A stretch of 64,000 nt of DNA from Ichthyophthirius multifiliis (taxonomy: Eukaryota > Ciliophora > Oligohymenophorea > Hymenostomatida), in the NCBI RefSeq assembly GCF_000220395.1, contig NW_004086093.1, positions 1 to 64,000 on the forward strand, written 5' to 3'. The translations under genes were made by a program, and so were the position numbers. Under the pieces are notes generated by a model. The model was not told the origin of the DNA. It did no database searches and saw only the letters and a list, made by a program, of their open reading frames with translations. Shown here piece after piece: positions 38,966 to 50,240 of this stretch (positions are counted from its first letter, which is position 1; every line of letters begins with the position of its first letter).

Positions 38966-39015
38966 ATTTATATATTAAATTAAATTAAATTAAATTAAAT
39001 TAAATTATTTTAAAT
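38966..39015. repeat. Short tandem repeat of TTAAA/AAATT units
   Basis: About eight copies of the pentamer TTAAA lie in the convergent spacer between the kinase and the phosphagen-kinase-like gene, with a looser related run at about 39085-39125. It is a simple AT-rich microsatellite and does not resemble the ciliate telomere repeat. Confidence 0.65.
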
Positions 39016-39145
39016 TAAATCAATTTTTATTTATAGAAATTTGTTGATATCTAATGAAAATTTATAAATAAATTTTTATTTAATTAAATCTAATTAAATA
39101 AAATTTAATAAAATAAAATTAAATTAAATAATTGGATATTTTTTA

Positions 39146-40213
39146 TCATTCATTATATCTTGAACTTCTTGCAAATTTTTCATTTTAAATTACTGAATTT
39201 ATAGCATTATATATATCTGTAATTAATTGATTCTCACTTAGTCCTAGTTTTTTCTAATTCCAAATTTTATATACATCCTCTTCTTTTTCTAATTTTTTAC
39301 CTTCTAATCCTGCTTTATGTAGATTTTTTTTTAATAATTCCTAATCCTTACATTCCCAAGGAATTTTAACTATAAATTCAAATGTTATTCCTGTGCCTAA
39401 ATTTGCTGGATTTCCACTTAAAAATCCAAATCTTTCCGAATAAGCAAAATCAATATTTTTCAAAGCTTTAATATAATCAATTAATCTCTAAATACATTTT
39501 TTAAAATTTCCTCCTTTTTCGAAACTTTTAAAAGTCAATTAATCATTTTCATTCACCCAAACAATAAAATTTTCTTCTTCATTTACAAAAACACCTCTTC
39601 CTGTTTCGAATCTTCCATGATCTTCATATTATAAGTTTTTTTGTTCAAAACCATAATTTTTTTTGCCTTTTAAATCTTTTAAAGAAAAATATTTAAGGTC
39701 TTTTAAGTTTTCTCCAATAATCTTTTTTATATTTTCCTCGAATTTTTTTCTCTACCAGCATGTCATTCCTGCAGGAAATGAATGATTATTTATATTTCTA
39801 ACTAAGCTTATATTCATACTTAATAAAAATTCCTCGTGATGTTTTTAATTTAAGTCTTGTAGTTCTAAACTTTCTAAATCTCCCCATGTATTTTTTTAAT
39901 GATCTTAAGGCTTAAAATTATGATATTATTCAACTACTTAGTCCAAAAATTCTTTAAATGCATTATATGAATCGGAAGAACCAGCTTATATTTATGAAAT
40001 TTAACCACTTTTTAATTACTTTTAGGTTCTTTTATAACCTATTAATTATTGAAATGAGAAGCCAGATTTATCTTCTATTTTTTTCATTTTATCATATATT
40101 TCAGGGGTTAGTGTTTTAGCTAAAATTGAATCTTTTTCTGGAACATTTGGATAAGGTTGATTTTAGATATAATTTTAGTATATTTAAGTTATAAATTAGT
40201 TTAAAATTATCAT
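39146..40213 (-). CDS. Phosphagen-kinase-like protein, catalytic residues replaced
   Basis: A continuous frame of 356 codons (355 aa, normal for arginine/creatine kinases), ATG 40213 to TGA 39146. The N-domain has LTPEIYDKMKKIEDKSGFSF, IQAGSSDSYNAFKEFLDQVV and HNFKPQDH, all close to arginine kinase. The catalytic domain keeps ETGRGVFVNEEENFIVWVNE and EKGGNFKKCIQRL, and ends the active-site strand with NPANLGTGITFEF. Key positions differ: the reactive Cys of the CPTNLGT motif (Cys271 in arginine kinase) is Asn268; the phosphate-binding STRVR-type arginines are replaced (SMNISLVRN, about residues 131-139); and the Arg of VNEEDHLR is Thr (VNENDQLT). It is therefore probably unable to catalyse the usual ATP-guanidine phosphotransfer and may be a regulator or partner of an active arginine kinase. 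The fold assignment is firm; loss of activity is inferred. Confidence 0.85.
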
Positions 40214-40382
40214 TTTATTTAATTTTAGATTTTTATATAATTAGATATATATAATTTTTTTATTTATTCTAGAATTAGCTAATATATATTTTTTATTTAT
40301 ATTTTATATATAAATTGATAAAAAATAAAAAATATATATTATTTTAATTTATTAAAAAGTATTCCATATTTTATTTTTTATA

Positions 40383-40568
40383 TCAATTTTTTTTACATTT
40401 ACTAAAAAAACAAAACAATAAAATAAAAGCTGTTAAAATTAAAAAAGAGAATAATAGAATAACAAAAATAATTATAAGGAAATCAAAGAACAAATAAATA
40501 AAAATAGTTAAACTAATAAAAAAAGAAATTATAATAGAATAAATATCTATATATATAATTATATCCAT
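40383..40568 (-). CDS. Possible small hydrophobic protein (61 aa)
   Basis: MDIIIYIDIYSIIISFFISL followed by a second hydrophobic stretch and a basic KCKKN tail, ended by TGA. It would form two membrane helices. An in-frame TGA lies shortly upstream, so the ORF is not part of the gene ending at 40614. Ile/Phe-rich sequence arises readily in A/T DNA, so this may be chance; no homologue recognised. Confidence 0.25.
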   Translation of the reverse strand: MDIIIYIDIYSIIISFFISLTIFIYLFFDFLIIIFVILLFSFLILTAFILLFCFFSKCKKN

Positions 40569-40613
40569 AAAAAATTCAAAACAATCTTAATATTCATTAA
40601 TATATATAATAAC

Positions 40614-41300
40614 TCATTTTCTTAATTGTCTGAAAAAGATAATTTTTTTGACAAATAATATAGTAGAACTCTAATTATCAAATATTATTAATAGTTTCAT
40701 GATTATATTAAAATAATTCTTAATTTCTCCTATATTAACCTTTTTGCTGCTGCTTTTTAATAAGCACTGTTTTTAGTTTTAATTTTTAATGTAATTGACT
40801 TCTGGTCGAATAAAATTAAAATTTTTAATCTTTATTAAAGACCATTCCGAAAAATCTAGAGGAATTGGAAAATGTAATTCTGTAGTTGTGTTTTTGTATT
40901 TTTAATAATATTTTGTTACTTTTTTTTGCTAATTATATATCGTAAAATTATTTTTAAGAATATAAAGATTGATTAGTGTTTTTTTTTTTTTTTTTTGTAT
41001 ATTAGCTTTTGATTTTGCTTTTTTTGATTATAAAATTTTTATTAAAATCATAAAGACTCTGGACTGATTTTTATTTATAGAGGTTAATTAGATTATTATA
41101 AAAAAATTAAGTTTATCAAAATTAAATAAGTTGATAAGAAAATTCAAAAATCTTTGATTTCAGATTATTAATTGGCATGAAAATGAGACTTATTTTTTTA
41201 AATAATTCATATTGTAATGTCTTTTTTAAATAATTTCTATTATTTGAATATACTAAGTTTGCTTTTTTACTCTTTTTAAAAATAACTTATAAATTTTATC
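40614..41300 (-). CDS. Hypothetical protein, 5' end unresolved
   Basis: One frame stays open from about 41300 down to TGA 40614-40616 (about 225 codons) and has convincing composition. Segments include LVYSNNRNYLKKTLQYELFK, PINNLKSKIFEFSYQLIQFD, a Lys tract translated from an 18-base A-run (near 40979-40996), NTTTELHFPIPLDFSEW and NFNFIRPEVNYIKNQ, ending in SSTILFVKKIIFFRQLRK. No ATG is found near the 5' end, so a first exon probably lies upstream across an intron. Family not recognised; the mixture of basic residues and short hydrophobic strands suggests a soluble protein. Confidence 0.45.
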
Positions 41301-41905
41301 TTATAATAAAATAAATATAATTTAGTATATTTTATCTATTTTTCAAATATTTATTTTTAAAAATCTATTTTTATATTATTAATAAGATGTTAATATTTTA
41401 TTTTTTTAAAGAAGCATACATAATTATTTTTTATTAAATTATTGATATAATAAAATAATTTATTGATTATTTTTATAATTTTTAAATTATATTTTAAAAT
41501 AAATTATTATTTTTATATATAATACCAAGTTTTGTGATTTAAATTAATTTAAAATTATTTTATGGCATATCTTTAATATTTATTATATTAAAAATAATAT
41601 TAAATAATTTTTATTTGAAATATTATTTATTTTTTTTGGTCTATAGTTGAAGTTAGTTATTAATGTATTTACTTACTATAAATAATAAAAAGGTATTTTA
41701 TTTAAAAAAAAAAAAAAAAACTAAAGATATAAAATTAAAAATTATCTTAAAAAGTTTAATATTTTATTTATATTTGAATTAAAATTAAATAAATAAAATT
41801 AAATAAATTTTAAACAAAAATAATAATAAATAAAATGTAAATATATTATATAAAAGAAATATAAGAAAGTTTATTTAATATTATTGACATATAAAAAAAT
41901 TTAAT
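41301..41905. other. AT-rich spacer
   Basis: Probably contains the unseen first exon of the preceding minus-strand gene and the 3' end of the laforin-like gene. A/T-rich with an A-run near 41703-41720. Nothing else recognised. Confidence 0.4.
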
Positions 41906-43120
41906 TCAATTTTTTATAACTTTTTATTATTTTGCAAATATATCCATAATTTCATTATAACTAAATTCTTATTATTCAAAATTTGAGCTTCTGCCAGAAG
42001 TGGATTTACTAGAGAAGCTTTTAAAATGATTTATAACATTCAATATTACATTTTAATTAGGTTAACAAATAGGTCTTTTAGTTGTCACAAGTTACAAAGC
42101 ATCTTCGAATTCATATCTTTAATGAAGAACCAGATGCAAAATAGCAGTTTAGGGTGCTCTTCCAATTCCAGAAGTGCAGTGAATATAAAATACATGATTG
42201 TATTTATATAATTAAAAAATCTAATCAAGAATATCAGGAGCCTATTAGACATACGAGATTTGGTCATTATCTCTAATAGGTAAATTGAGATGAATTATAT
42301 TTTTTTCTTCACAAAGTTTTTATATTAAATTAATATCAATAAAGTTTCTTTATTAATCATTTTTTGTTTAAAGATTTATTATAACTGAAACATTAAGTGA
42401 AGTTAATAAATTAATATCATTTTGACAATTAAGGAAAGTTCCAATATATAAATTATCATCTATTTAGTTATATTATAGTTCTTCTCTAAAATATTAAGGC
42501 TCTATTTCAGAATAATAAATAGAATACTTGTTTTTTAAGTTTTTGGAACAGGTTATATATCTAGATGGACCTCTTTCCATTTAGGTTAAATCTTTAATAT
42601 ATTTATATTTAAAAGAATCTATAGTCATGTCTATGTATATTTGATTTTTATATATTTCTTTTTTTTCTTATGATTAGTACAATTAAAATGGTTTTTTAAT
42701 TTATTAATTATTCCCAACAACATGTATTATTAAATTTTATTATTATGATTAAACCATAAATATTATTTTTCGATAATTATATATATCCTAAATATATATT
42801 TTATTATTTTCCTTTTGGATGTAATAACTTCCTTTATTTATGTTTAAACTACGATAATTACCATTTTCAATATTTATAGTTTCGTTTGTATATTCTTTAA
42901 GTATAGCATATTTATAGTTTATTATATTTTAGTTTTATTCAATTTAGCATTCGCCACTCCAAATATCATTCTCATTCCATTTTAATTAAGTACCTTTTTG
43001 ATCTATTATATTTCCATATTCGTCGTATTGCAAAAGGACTACTTTTTATCCCCATTATACTTTACATTATACCTGTATTTATAGGTTTTTAAAAATATGA
43101 AAAGATTTTTGTGTATTCAT
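41906..43120 (-). CDS. Laforin-like glycogen phosphatase (CBM20 plus dual-specificity phosphatase)
   Basis: A single exon, 405 codons (404 aa), ATG 43120 to TGA 41906. Laforin-type enzymes bind glycogen or amylopectin-like glucan and remove covalent phosphate from it. The N-terminal 110 residues look like a CBM20 starch-binding domain: IQVQCKVQWGQKVVLLQYDE, LKWNENDIWSGECQIE and INYKYAILKEYTNE with its spaced aromatics and Trp. The C-terminal half is a dual-specificity phosphatase: DDNLYIGTFLNCQND, LNLPIRDNDQISY with the general-acid Asp, the active-site loop HCTSGIGRAP, and KRPICQPNQNVI, the R.IC.PN.. end typical of glucan phosphatases (laforin, SEX4). A Ser-rich tail follows. The domain order CBM first, phosphatase second matches laforin, not plant SEX4. 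The assignment implies phosphorylated storage glucan in this cell. Confidence 0.85.
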
Positions 43121-43235
43121 GTTGAAATTTATTTCTTATTTTTATTAATAGGATTTTTAAGTTTTATTATTTTTGTATGAAAATGATGTTTGCTTAATTA
43201 TTATTTTATATAAATATGATTGTTTTATTTATTAT

Positions 43236-43273
<38 letters not shown>

Positions 43274-44908
43274 ATTATATTTATAAATATTTTTTTTTTT
43301 AATAATGTATTAAAGTAATTTCTTTTTAAATACTGAAAAAAATTTAAAGTAAAAAATATAAATGAGAAATTAAATAAAAAGTATCCAAATTTATTTTCTA
43401 ATTTAAAATTTCATTAATATTTAGTTAATTTTAAATAATAATTATATATTATTTATTACTTAAAATAACAAAAATGTTTAATTCTATGTGTTTATAATTT
43501 ATACAATATGTAATTATTTTTAAATTGAATATACATGTATAAAAGTACGTCACAATTATAAAGAATTTCTTTTAAATGAAATGATTTTTGGATATATGTT
43601 AGTTTGTAAATAAATAAGATAAAAATAAATTTATCAAAAAGTATAAAATATATCATGATTATTAATATCACATATTATATAGATTTTTAATATTAAGAAA
43701 AACTTATTTAAAAAAAAAAAAAAATGCATATATAATTATAAAAAATATAAAAGAATTATGATAAAATTTATTATAAAAATAAAATAATTAATTTTTACAA
43801 AAAATGACATAAATAATTAAATATAAATATATTTTATAATTTTATATTAATAAAAGAATATAAAAATATTTAAATAAATATATATTAAATTTATTTTAGA
43901 ATTTTTTTTAATATTAGTGTTATGATAATCTTTAATTTATTTTAAGTATGGATAAATTATTTTATTTGAAAACAATATGAAAATATATTAAATTATAAAT
44001 ATTATAAAAAATTCAAAATGATGTTATTTATATATATTATTTTAATTTTGTATTCAGAAATTTACTAATATTATATAAAATTTAATCTATTATATTTAAT
44101 AATAAAATATATAATACATATTTTTATTACTTTTTTTAAAGATACTTACATTCTATTGTAATTATATATATTTAAAGATAAAAATATATAAATTTGATTA
44201 AATTTATAGTTTATAATTAATATTTTAATAATATATGAATAAAAAATATGCATATATTAATTACAGAAAAGCAAATATTAATAATAATTAAATTATTAAA
44301 ATAAATATTAATTATAATTAATTAGTTTTTTAATAAATATACCTGATCATTTATATACTAAAATAGAAAAAAATGTATTTGGTTCAAATTATTGAGATAA
44401 TATAATAATGAAATAATAATAATTATGTTTAGAAATAATTTAAATTTTATAATATTTATTTTTTTTATAAATATTTTTTAATAAAAACATATATTTTTCC
44501 ATTTTTAATTTTTTTTTATATTTATAATTATTAAATTTATTTGCTCTAGACATTTTTATTAATTAAATTCTTATCAATTTTTTTTTTTATTAAAATTTAA
44601 TATATATTTTATAATTTTTCTCAATTCAATAAAATAAAAAATTAAATAATTAACCTGATTTAAAATAAACTAACAAAAATCATTTTAAAAAAATAACATA
44701 TTTTAATTCATTATATAGAAAATAAGTAAATAAAAAAAATGGAATACAAAATATAAGCCATTTGACAAGGTAAGCTTAATAGCAATTAAATTTTTATTTT
44801 ATTGTGTGAAAAAAATATTTAAATTAATATTTATATATTACTTAAAATATATAATTTTTTTTTTTTTTTTTAAAAAAAAAAAATATCATAAAGAAATAAC
44901 AAAAAATT
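43121..44908. other. AT-rich intergenic region
   Basis: About 1.8 kb without a recognisable gene. Contains a T-run of about 35 bases at 43231-43266 and an A/T-run at 44850-44884. Divergent promoters of the laforin-like and membrane-protein genes should lie here. An ATG at 44740 opens only a few codons before TGA. Confidence 0.45.
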
Positions 44909-45934
44909 ATGATTAAATTATAACAAAAATATTCCTTAATAATAGAAAAATTAAGTCTAAATTCTTTGTGTTTTTTTTATATGTTTTGGCTTTCTATTTA
45001 TGCTTTTTTAATAATAATAAGTACTTTAGGGCCTTAGTATTATCTACATTAATTAATAGATTCTACAAATTATAAATGTAATGAATAAAAAAACTAAAAT
45101 TTAGAAATCTCTTTTAACTGTAATATATGTTTAGATAGAAAATAATTAGGAATAAGTGAGACTTATTAAATATAAATAGCTTCCTTATTAAATGAATAGG
45201 AAAATAAGATAGAGAATGATGATATATATAATGGTTTTGTCACATAAATTTAAACAAATTAAATTTGTTTGCCCCAAAATATTATAGATATAGATAAATA
45301 TCCTTAAATAATAGAAAAAAAAGATGAATATACAGTAATATAAAACAATAAAAACGTGTAAATAAGCTTTGATTGTTATAATTAACACAAATAATACAAC
45401 AATATAAAAAATATTTGTATTAGTAATCCCATAATTTAGTCAGCAGAAGAAATTGGAGAAAAGAATGAATATTTTATAAAAATAAATAACCAAAATAACA
45501 AAATAAGGAAAATTTTGTTTTAGTTAATTTCAAGAAATAAGAATAGTCAATTATTGGAATTTTTTTGTTTTTTTTTGTTTTTGTTTCGGCTTCTTTTTAT
45601 GCTTTTATTCTTTTTAATTTACATAAATTTTATTCTGATTAGTTAATTGTTCTTTAAAAGTAAATAAAAATGCTTCTGCTTTTTTTAGTGCTTTATAATA
45701 TACCGTTTTAGCTTATTTTTAAATAATAAAAGGCTTTTTTTTGATTAAATATTTTTTAGAATTCCTTTTTTTAAATTATCTAGTTTATTTTTGGTTAAAT
45801 ATTTATAGTTTTATTAATAAAAATAGTAGAAAGAATTATTTCTTGAGTTATTGTTTTGCTTTTTTAATTAATTTTCCTTTATTTTATTTAAATTTTAATC
45901 TGTCTTTTACGGATTATTTAATTTTATAATATGA
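44909..45934 (+). CDS. Cys-containing multi-pass membrane protein, unknown family
   Basis: An unbroken frame of 342 codons (341 aa), ATG 44909 to TGA 45934. A first hydrophobic segment (LCFFYMFWLSIYAFLIIIST, residues about 20-40) is followed by about 175 hydrophilic residues with spaced cysteines (YKC, NCNIC, QICLP, FDCYN, NICIS) that look like a lumenal or extracellular domain. From about residue 212 the chain is mostly hydrophobic, with Phe/Leu-rich segments (LEFFCFFLFLFRLLFML, then two or three more) separated by Lys/Gln-rich loops, ending FYGLFNFII. The topology suggests one N-terminal helix, a disulphide-bonded loop and several C-terminal helices. No transporter or receptor signature is recognised. 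Confidence 0.6.
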
Positions 45935-46325
45935 GTAATATAAATATTTTTAAGAAATTTTGTTTATTTATAAAGTTTTACATGTTATTTTTTTATTTTT
46001 GAATTTGTTTTAATTTAAATAAGTATGTTTATCTTAAAATATTGAAAAAAGATTTAAATTTTTATATTATTTTAGTGTTTTGATTATTCTTATTTATTTC
46101 TATTTATGTTTTTATGATTATAATAACTTTGATGAAAATCTAAAAAAATAAATTCTTATTAATATTTATGTTTTTGTTATTAGCTTTTTACATATGCCTG
46201 TCTAAAATAAATATGAATTTTAAAATTACGAAATTGAAGATGAAATAGATAACAGTTAAAATATTTGAAATAAATAAATAAATAATATATATATATATAA
46301 TAGTAATTTTAAAAATAAAAATATA

Positions 46326-46380
<55 letters not shown>

Positions 46381-47387
46381 TTTATTAATTTTACTGTATT
46401 TTAATTATTATAATATTAGTTTTATGTTTTAATTTATAATTTTCTTATTTTATATAAATTATTTTTAATTATTTATAAAAGTTTAAAAAAATATTATAAA
46501 TATGGGAAAAGAATAAATACAATAAGTCAATATTATATTTTAATAATTTTAAAAATTATTTCTATATATTTGCATATTTTAGTAAGTTTTCATGATATAA
46601 TTATATTTTTTACTAAATAAGTCATATTTTGATTTTGATATTAAAATTTTATAATTATTTTTATATATTTTATAATTTATTCATAAAAACTTATATAATA
46701 AAGTTTAAATAATTATATATAAATATTTATTTTAATAAAAATATTAATATTACTGTATTTAATAACTTTTAATTTTTTATATAATTATGTTTTAAATTTC
46801 TTAGAATTATTATTAAAATATAAAACTAAAAATACATTTTACAACTAAAAGTTATTTTGTTAAATAATTATAAAAAAAAAATATACAATACAATTAAAAT
46901 ATGTTGACAAAATAAAAATAAAAATAAAAATTAATAATATGCATTATACTTTCTTAATTAACATATTTTTTTTGGTAATTTTTATATACTATGCAATAAT
47001 TTTAAGCAATATAAATTTATACCTAAAATAACTGAAACCAATTTAGGATTCTAAATATTAATATTAGATAGCTTTTTATTTTAATTTACAAATTTATATC
47101 ATATTATATATTAATATTAACTCTTTTAATAGTTTTCTGGCTGATATATATTAAAGATTAATTAATATAGTAATAAATATATATAAAAAAATTAATAAAA
47201 AAATTATTCTATAAGAAGAAAAACTTTTTAATATAAAACTGCTCTTTATTAAAATTTATATTTTCATGATTTGGGTTATATAAGAATAATTAAAATTTCT
47301 TCATTAGGTAATAGTGATAGTCTATAATATAAAAAACTCATTAAAAAATATATAAAAATAATAAAATATTAAAAATAATTGAAAATA
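45935..47387. other. AT-rich spacer between convergent genes
   Basis: Converging 3' ends of the membrane-protein and glutaminase genes. Contains the TA microsatellite annotated separately. A short stretch just after 45934 reads Leu/Ile-rich protein by chance; no gene is recognised. Confidence 0.45.
46329..46380. repeat. (TA)n microsatellite
   Basis: About 50 bases of alternating A and T with one G interruption near 46371, in the convergent spacer. It is the longest pure TA array of this part of the window and can form a self-complementary hairpin. Confidence 0.85.
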
Positions 47388-49338
47388 TCATTTTCTACAA
47401 TATATTTCTTTTTCTAAAAATTCTTAAATAGATTTTCTCTTTTCTCTTCTAGAATCATCTAAAGGTGTGTTTCCTCTAGCATCTTTATGGAAGAGATTCG
47501 CATTATGAAAAACCAAATACTAAACAGCTTCAGGTTTCCTTCTGAAGCTGCTACAGAAAGGGCTGTTCTGCCAACATAATCATAACAATTAACATTACAC
47601 CTTATATAAGTAAAGATTTTATTAAATTAACATCATTTTCAAACGCAGCATATAAAAGTCTATATTTATTATCACTAAAAGCATCATTAATTGGCAGTTT
47701 ATTATACTAAAGATTCTTATTTCCTAGTCTACCTCCTTAAGAAATCAAATAATCTTTCACTTTTTGGCATTTAGCATCATTTAAAGGTGTTGCTCCCCAC
47801 CTATCTTTAATATTAACGTCCACTTTTTCACTTTAAACTAAAAATTTTACAATTTCAATGTGTCCTCCGGAAGCTGCGAGATGTAAAGGTGTCCTTTTAT
47901 CATAGTCACCTTGATTTAATTGTATATTGAAGTTTTTAAGTCTAATAATACCCTCCATGTCTCCAATTGAGGCGCAAGAAATACTTCCTATAATATATTT
48001 TATTATCGTTTGGAAAGCTTTGTTTTCGCAATCTTTTTTATTCAAATCTTTATGGAATAAATTAAAGTTGTTGTATATATTGCTTATTTATTTTATCAGT
48101 CCTATACCTCTTATTGAATTCCCTTCTTCGTTTAATTTCGGGCCAAAACTAGCAAAGGAACCTAATCCGGGTATTATAGTTAATAAACCACCCGAAACGC
48201 CACTTTTGCAAGGAATTCCGAGATTTTTAGTGAATTTTCCGGCTCCATTGTACATTCCACAGGTTAGCATAAATGTTGTGATAGCTTTAACACTTTCTGG
48301 CTTTAGTATTCTTTCACCAGTGGATGGGTTTATGCCATTATTTGAACACATAGTGCCAAATCTAGTTAAGGATTCCACATTTATAATTATTGAGCACATT
48401 TGGAAATATAAATCAAGCGCTTATTGTGCAAATTCTTTCATTTATTCAATGTTTTTATCTTTTTTGGGAAATACTCCATTTGCTAACATTAAATATGACA
48501 AAGCATGGTTTGTGTATCCTGTAAGCTTTTCTTCTAAATATAATTTATGGTCAATTTAGATTTTTTATTTACACAAATCCTTCCTAGTAGCCCTCTAATA
48601 GAATTCTAATATATCCTCCAAAGTTTTCCCGTGTTCCAAAAGAAGCGCTGCGACCATTATCGCTCCTGAGTTTATCATAGGATTATGCGGACGACCTTTT
48701 TGATCGAAAACTGGGGCGTTAAAAGGCATTCCAGAAGGTTCTTCGCCTATATATTAGTGAACTTCTTCCCCTATAAGGTCATATAAATATCCATACGAGA
48801 CTATTTTACTTATTGATTGGATTGAGAAGGTTACTTAGGTGTCTCCATATTCTATATATTGTCCATTGTTTGAACAAAAACTGGCTGAGAAATAAGATGG
48901 ATTGAAGTTTTTTAATGTAGGGATATATTATGCAGTTTTACCGTGGGAATATTCTTCGCTTTTTTTTACATAATGGGCACATTCTTTAAAATTACGGGCA
49001 AAACGGTCAAATGAAGGAATATTTAAATCTGATTCGAATACTTTTTTTAAAAAATGGAGGCCATTTGTTAATTATTGGTATTCTTGGAAATATATGAAAT
49101 CTTAAGGACCTTTGTTTTGTAATTTTCGGATTATTTTATGCAGTGAATAATGAGAGAGAACACCCATGGAGTCTAACATTGATAGTATTTCATCTTTTTT
49201 TAAATAACCGCGATTTTAATAGTCTAAAACATGAAATGAGCGCGTTATCCAGGTTTAGGTTTAGGCAAAAGTATATTTTAATGAGTTTGGGAGTTTTTTT
49301 AATGAATAAGGTTTCAAAAATAAGTTTTTATAAAACAT
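47388..49338 (-). CDS. GLS: Glutaminase with EF-hand-like N-terminus and ankyrin repeats (two apparent one-base gaps)
   Basis: Hydrolyses glutamine to glutamate and ammonia. ATG 49338 gives MFYKNLFLKPYSLKKLPNS, a basic N-terminus that could be a mitochondrial presequence. FHVLDYQNRGYLKKDEILSM is an EF-hand-like loop, as in animal kidney/liver glutaminases. The serine-dependent catalytic domain (residues about 115-400) has VTFSIQSISKIVSYGYLYD (active SxxK), GRPHNPMINSGAIM, MLTCGMYNGAGKFTKNLGI (catalytic Tyr) and GIPCKSGVSGG. Ankyrin repeats follow: QGDYDKRTPLHLAASGGHIE, VDVNIKDRWGATPLNDAK and YVGRTALSVAASEG. Near 47599 and 47536 the ankyrin homology continues only if one base is added at each place; with these the protein ends RREKRKSIQEFLEKEIYCRK, TGA at 47388-47390, about 650 aa. 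The whole domain order matches GLS/GLS2. In some organisms a tail fault would be pseudogene decay, but the catalytic part is intact. Confidence 0.9.
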
Positions 49339-50240
49339 TTTTTTTTATATACTTTAATTTGAAAGATTTTATTGAAATATTTATTATATTAAATATTAAA
49401 GAATATAATTATTATATATATGCTTTAAGATTAATTATTTCTAATGTTTTGTTTGCGAATAAATTATATTTTTATATTTATTTTATGAGAGCAAACGTAT
49501 GTATTTTAAATTTTAAGTTGGTTTAACAAATAAGTCTATTTTTTTTATTTAAGAGTCTTTTATTATAATCATTTTTAGTTTATAAATTTTTATTTTTAAA
49601 GAAAACTATAAAAAAAAAAAAAATTATATATAATAAATAACTAAAACTTTTAAAATATAAAAATTAATATAAAAAATTATATTCAATTTTTAATAAATTA
49701 AATTATCATTTTAATTATACTTAATAAAATTTATATAAACATTGGAATTAAATCATTTATAATATAAGCATTTTATTTATAAGTAATTTATTAAATATTT
49801 ATTTACTTTAATTTTAATATTAAAATTAGCGAATCTGATTAAATGTAAAATACTAATTATTTATATACAGTTATCTGTATAAAATATTGAATTTAACTTA
49901 TAAAAAAAAGATTTTATGTAAAAAAAATATTATTCTCTAAAAAAACATATAATAAATCTTTTATATTTTATATTATTTATAAATAAAAGATTATAAAATA
50001 AATTAAAAAAATATTCCCAAATAATTATCAATATATAAAAATAAATATATTTCATATAAATATTTATTCTTTTATAATAATATATTTTTATTTTTTTAGA
50101 AAAAAGTTTTATTCATTAATTAATATAAAGTATTTGTTTTAAAAAAAATGAAAATAAATAAAAACTAACACAAAGACTAAAAAAAATTAAAAAAGAGAAA
50201 ATTTTCTTATTAAATCGTTATATATTTATAAAAAAAGAAA
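49339..50240. other. AT-rich spacer
   Basis: Between the glutaminase start and the 3' end of the next minus-strand gene. Apparent short open stretches here are Phe/Ile/Tyr-rich chance translations. No gene or RNA recognised. Confidence 0.45.

Noticed and set aside
38966-39015. Tandem TTAAA units as a possible telomere or telomere remnant
   Set aside because: Hymenostome ciliate telomeres are G-rich (TTGGGG type); these units contain no G or C.
47927-48559. Long plus-strand open frame of 210 codons
   Set aside because: Antisense to the conserved glutaminase catalytic domain, which is clearly encoded on the minus strand.
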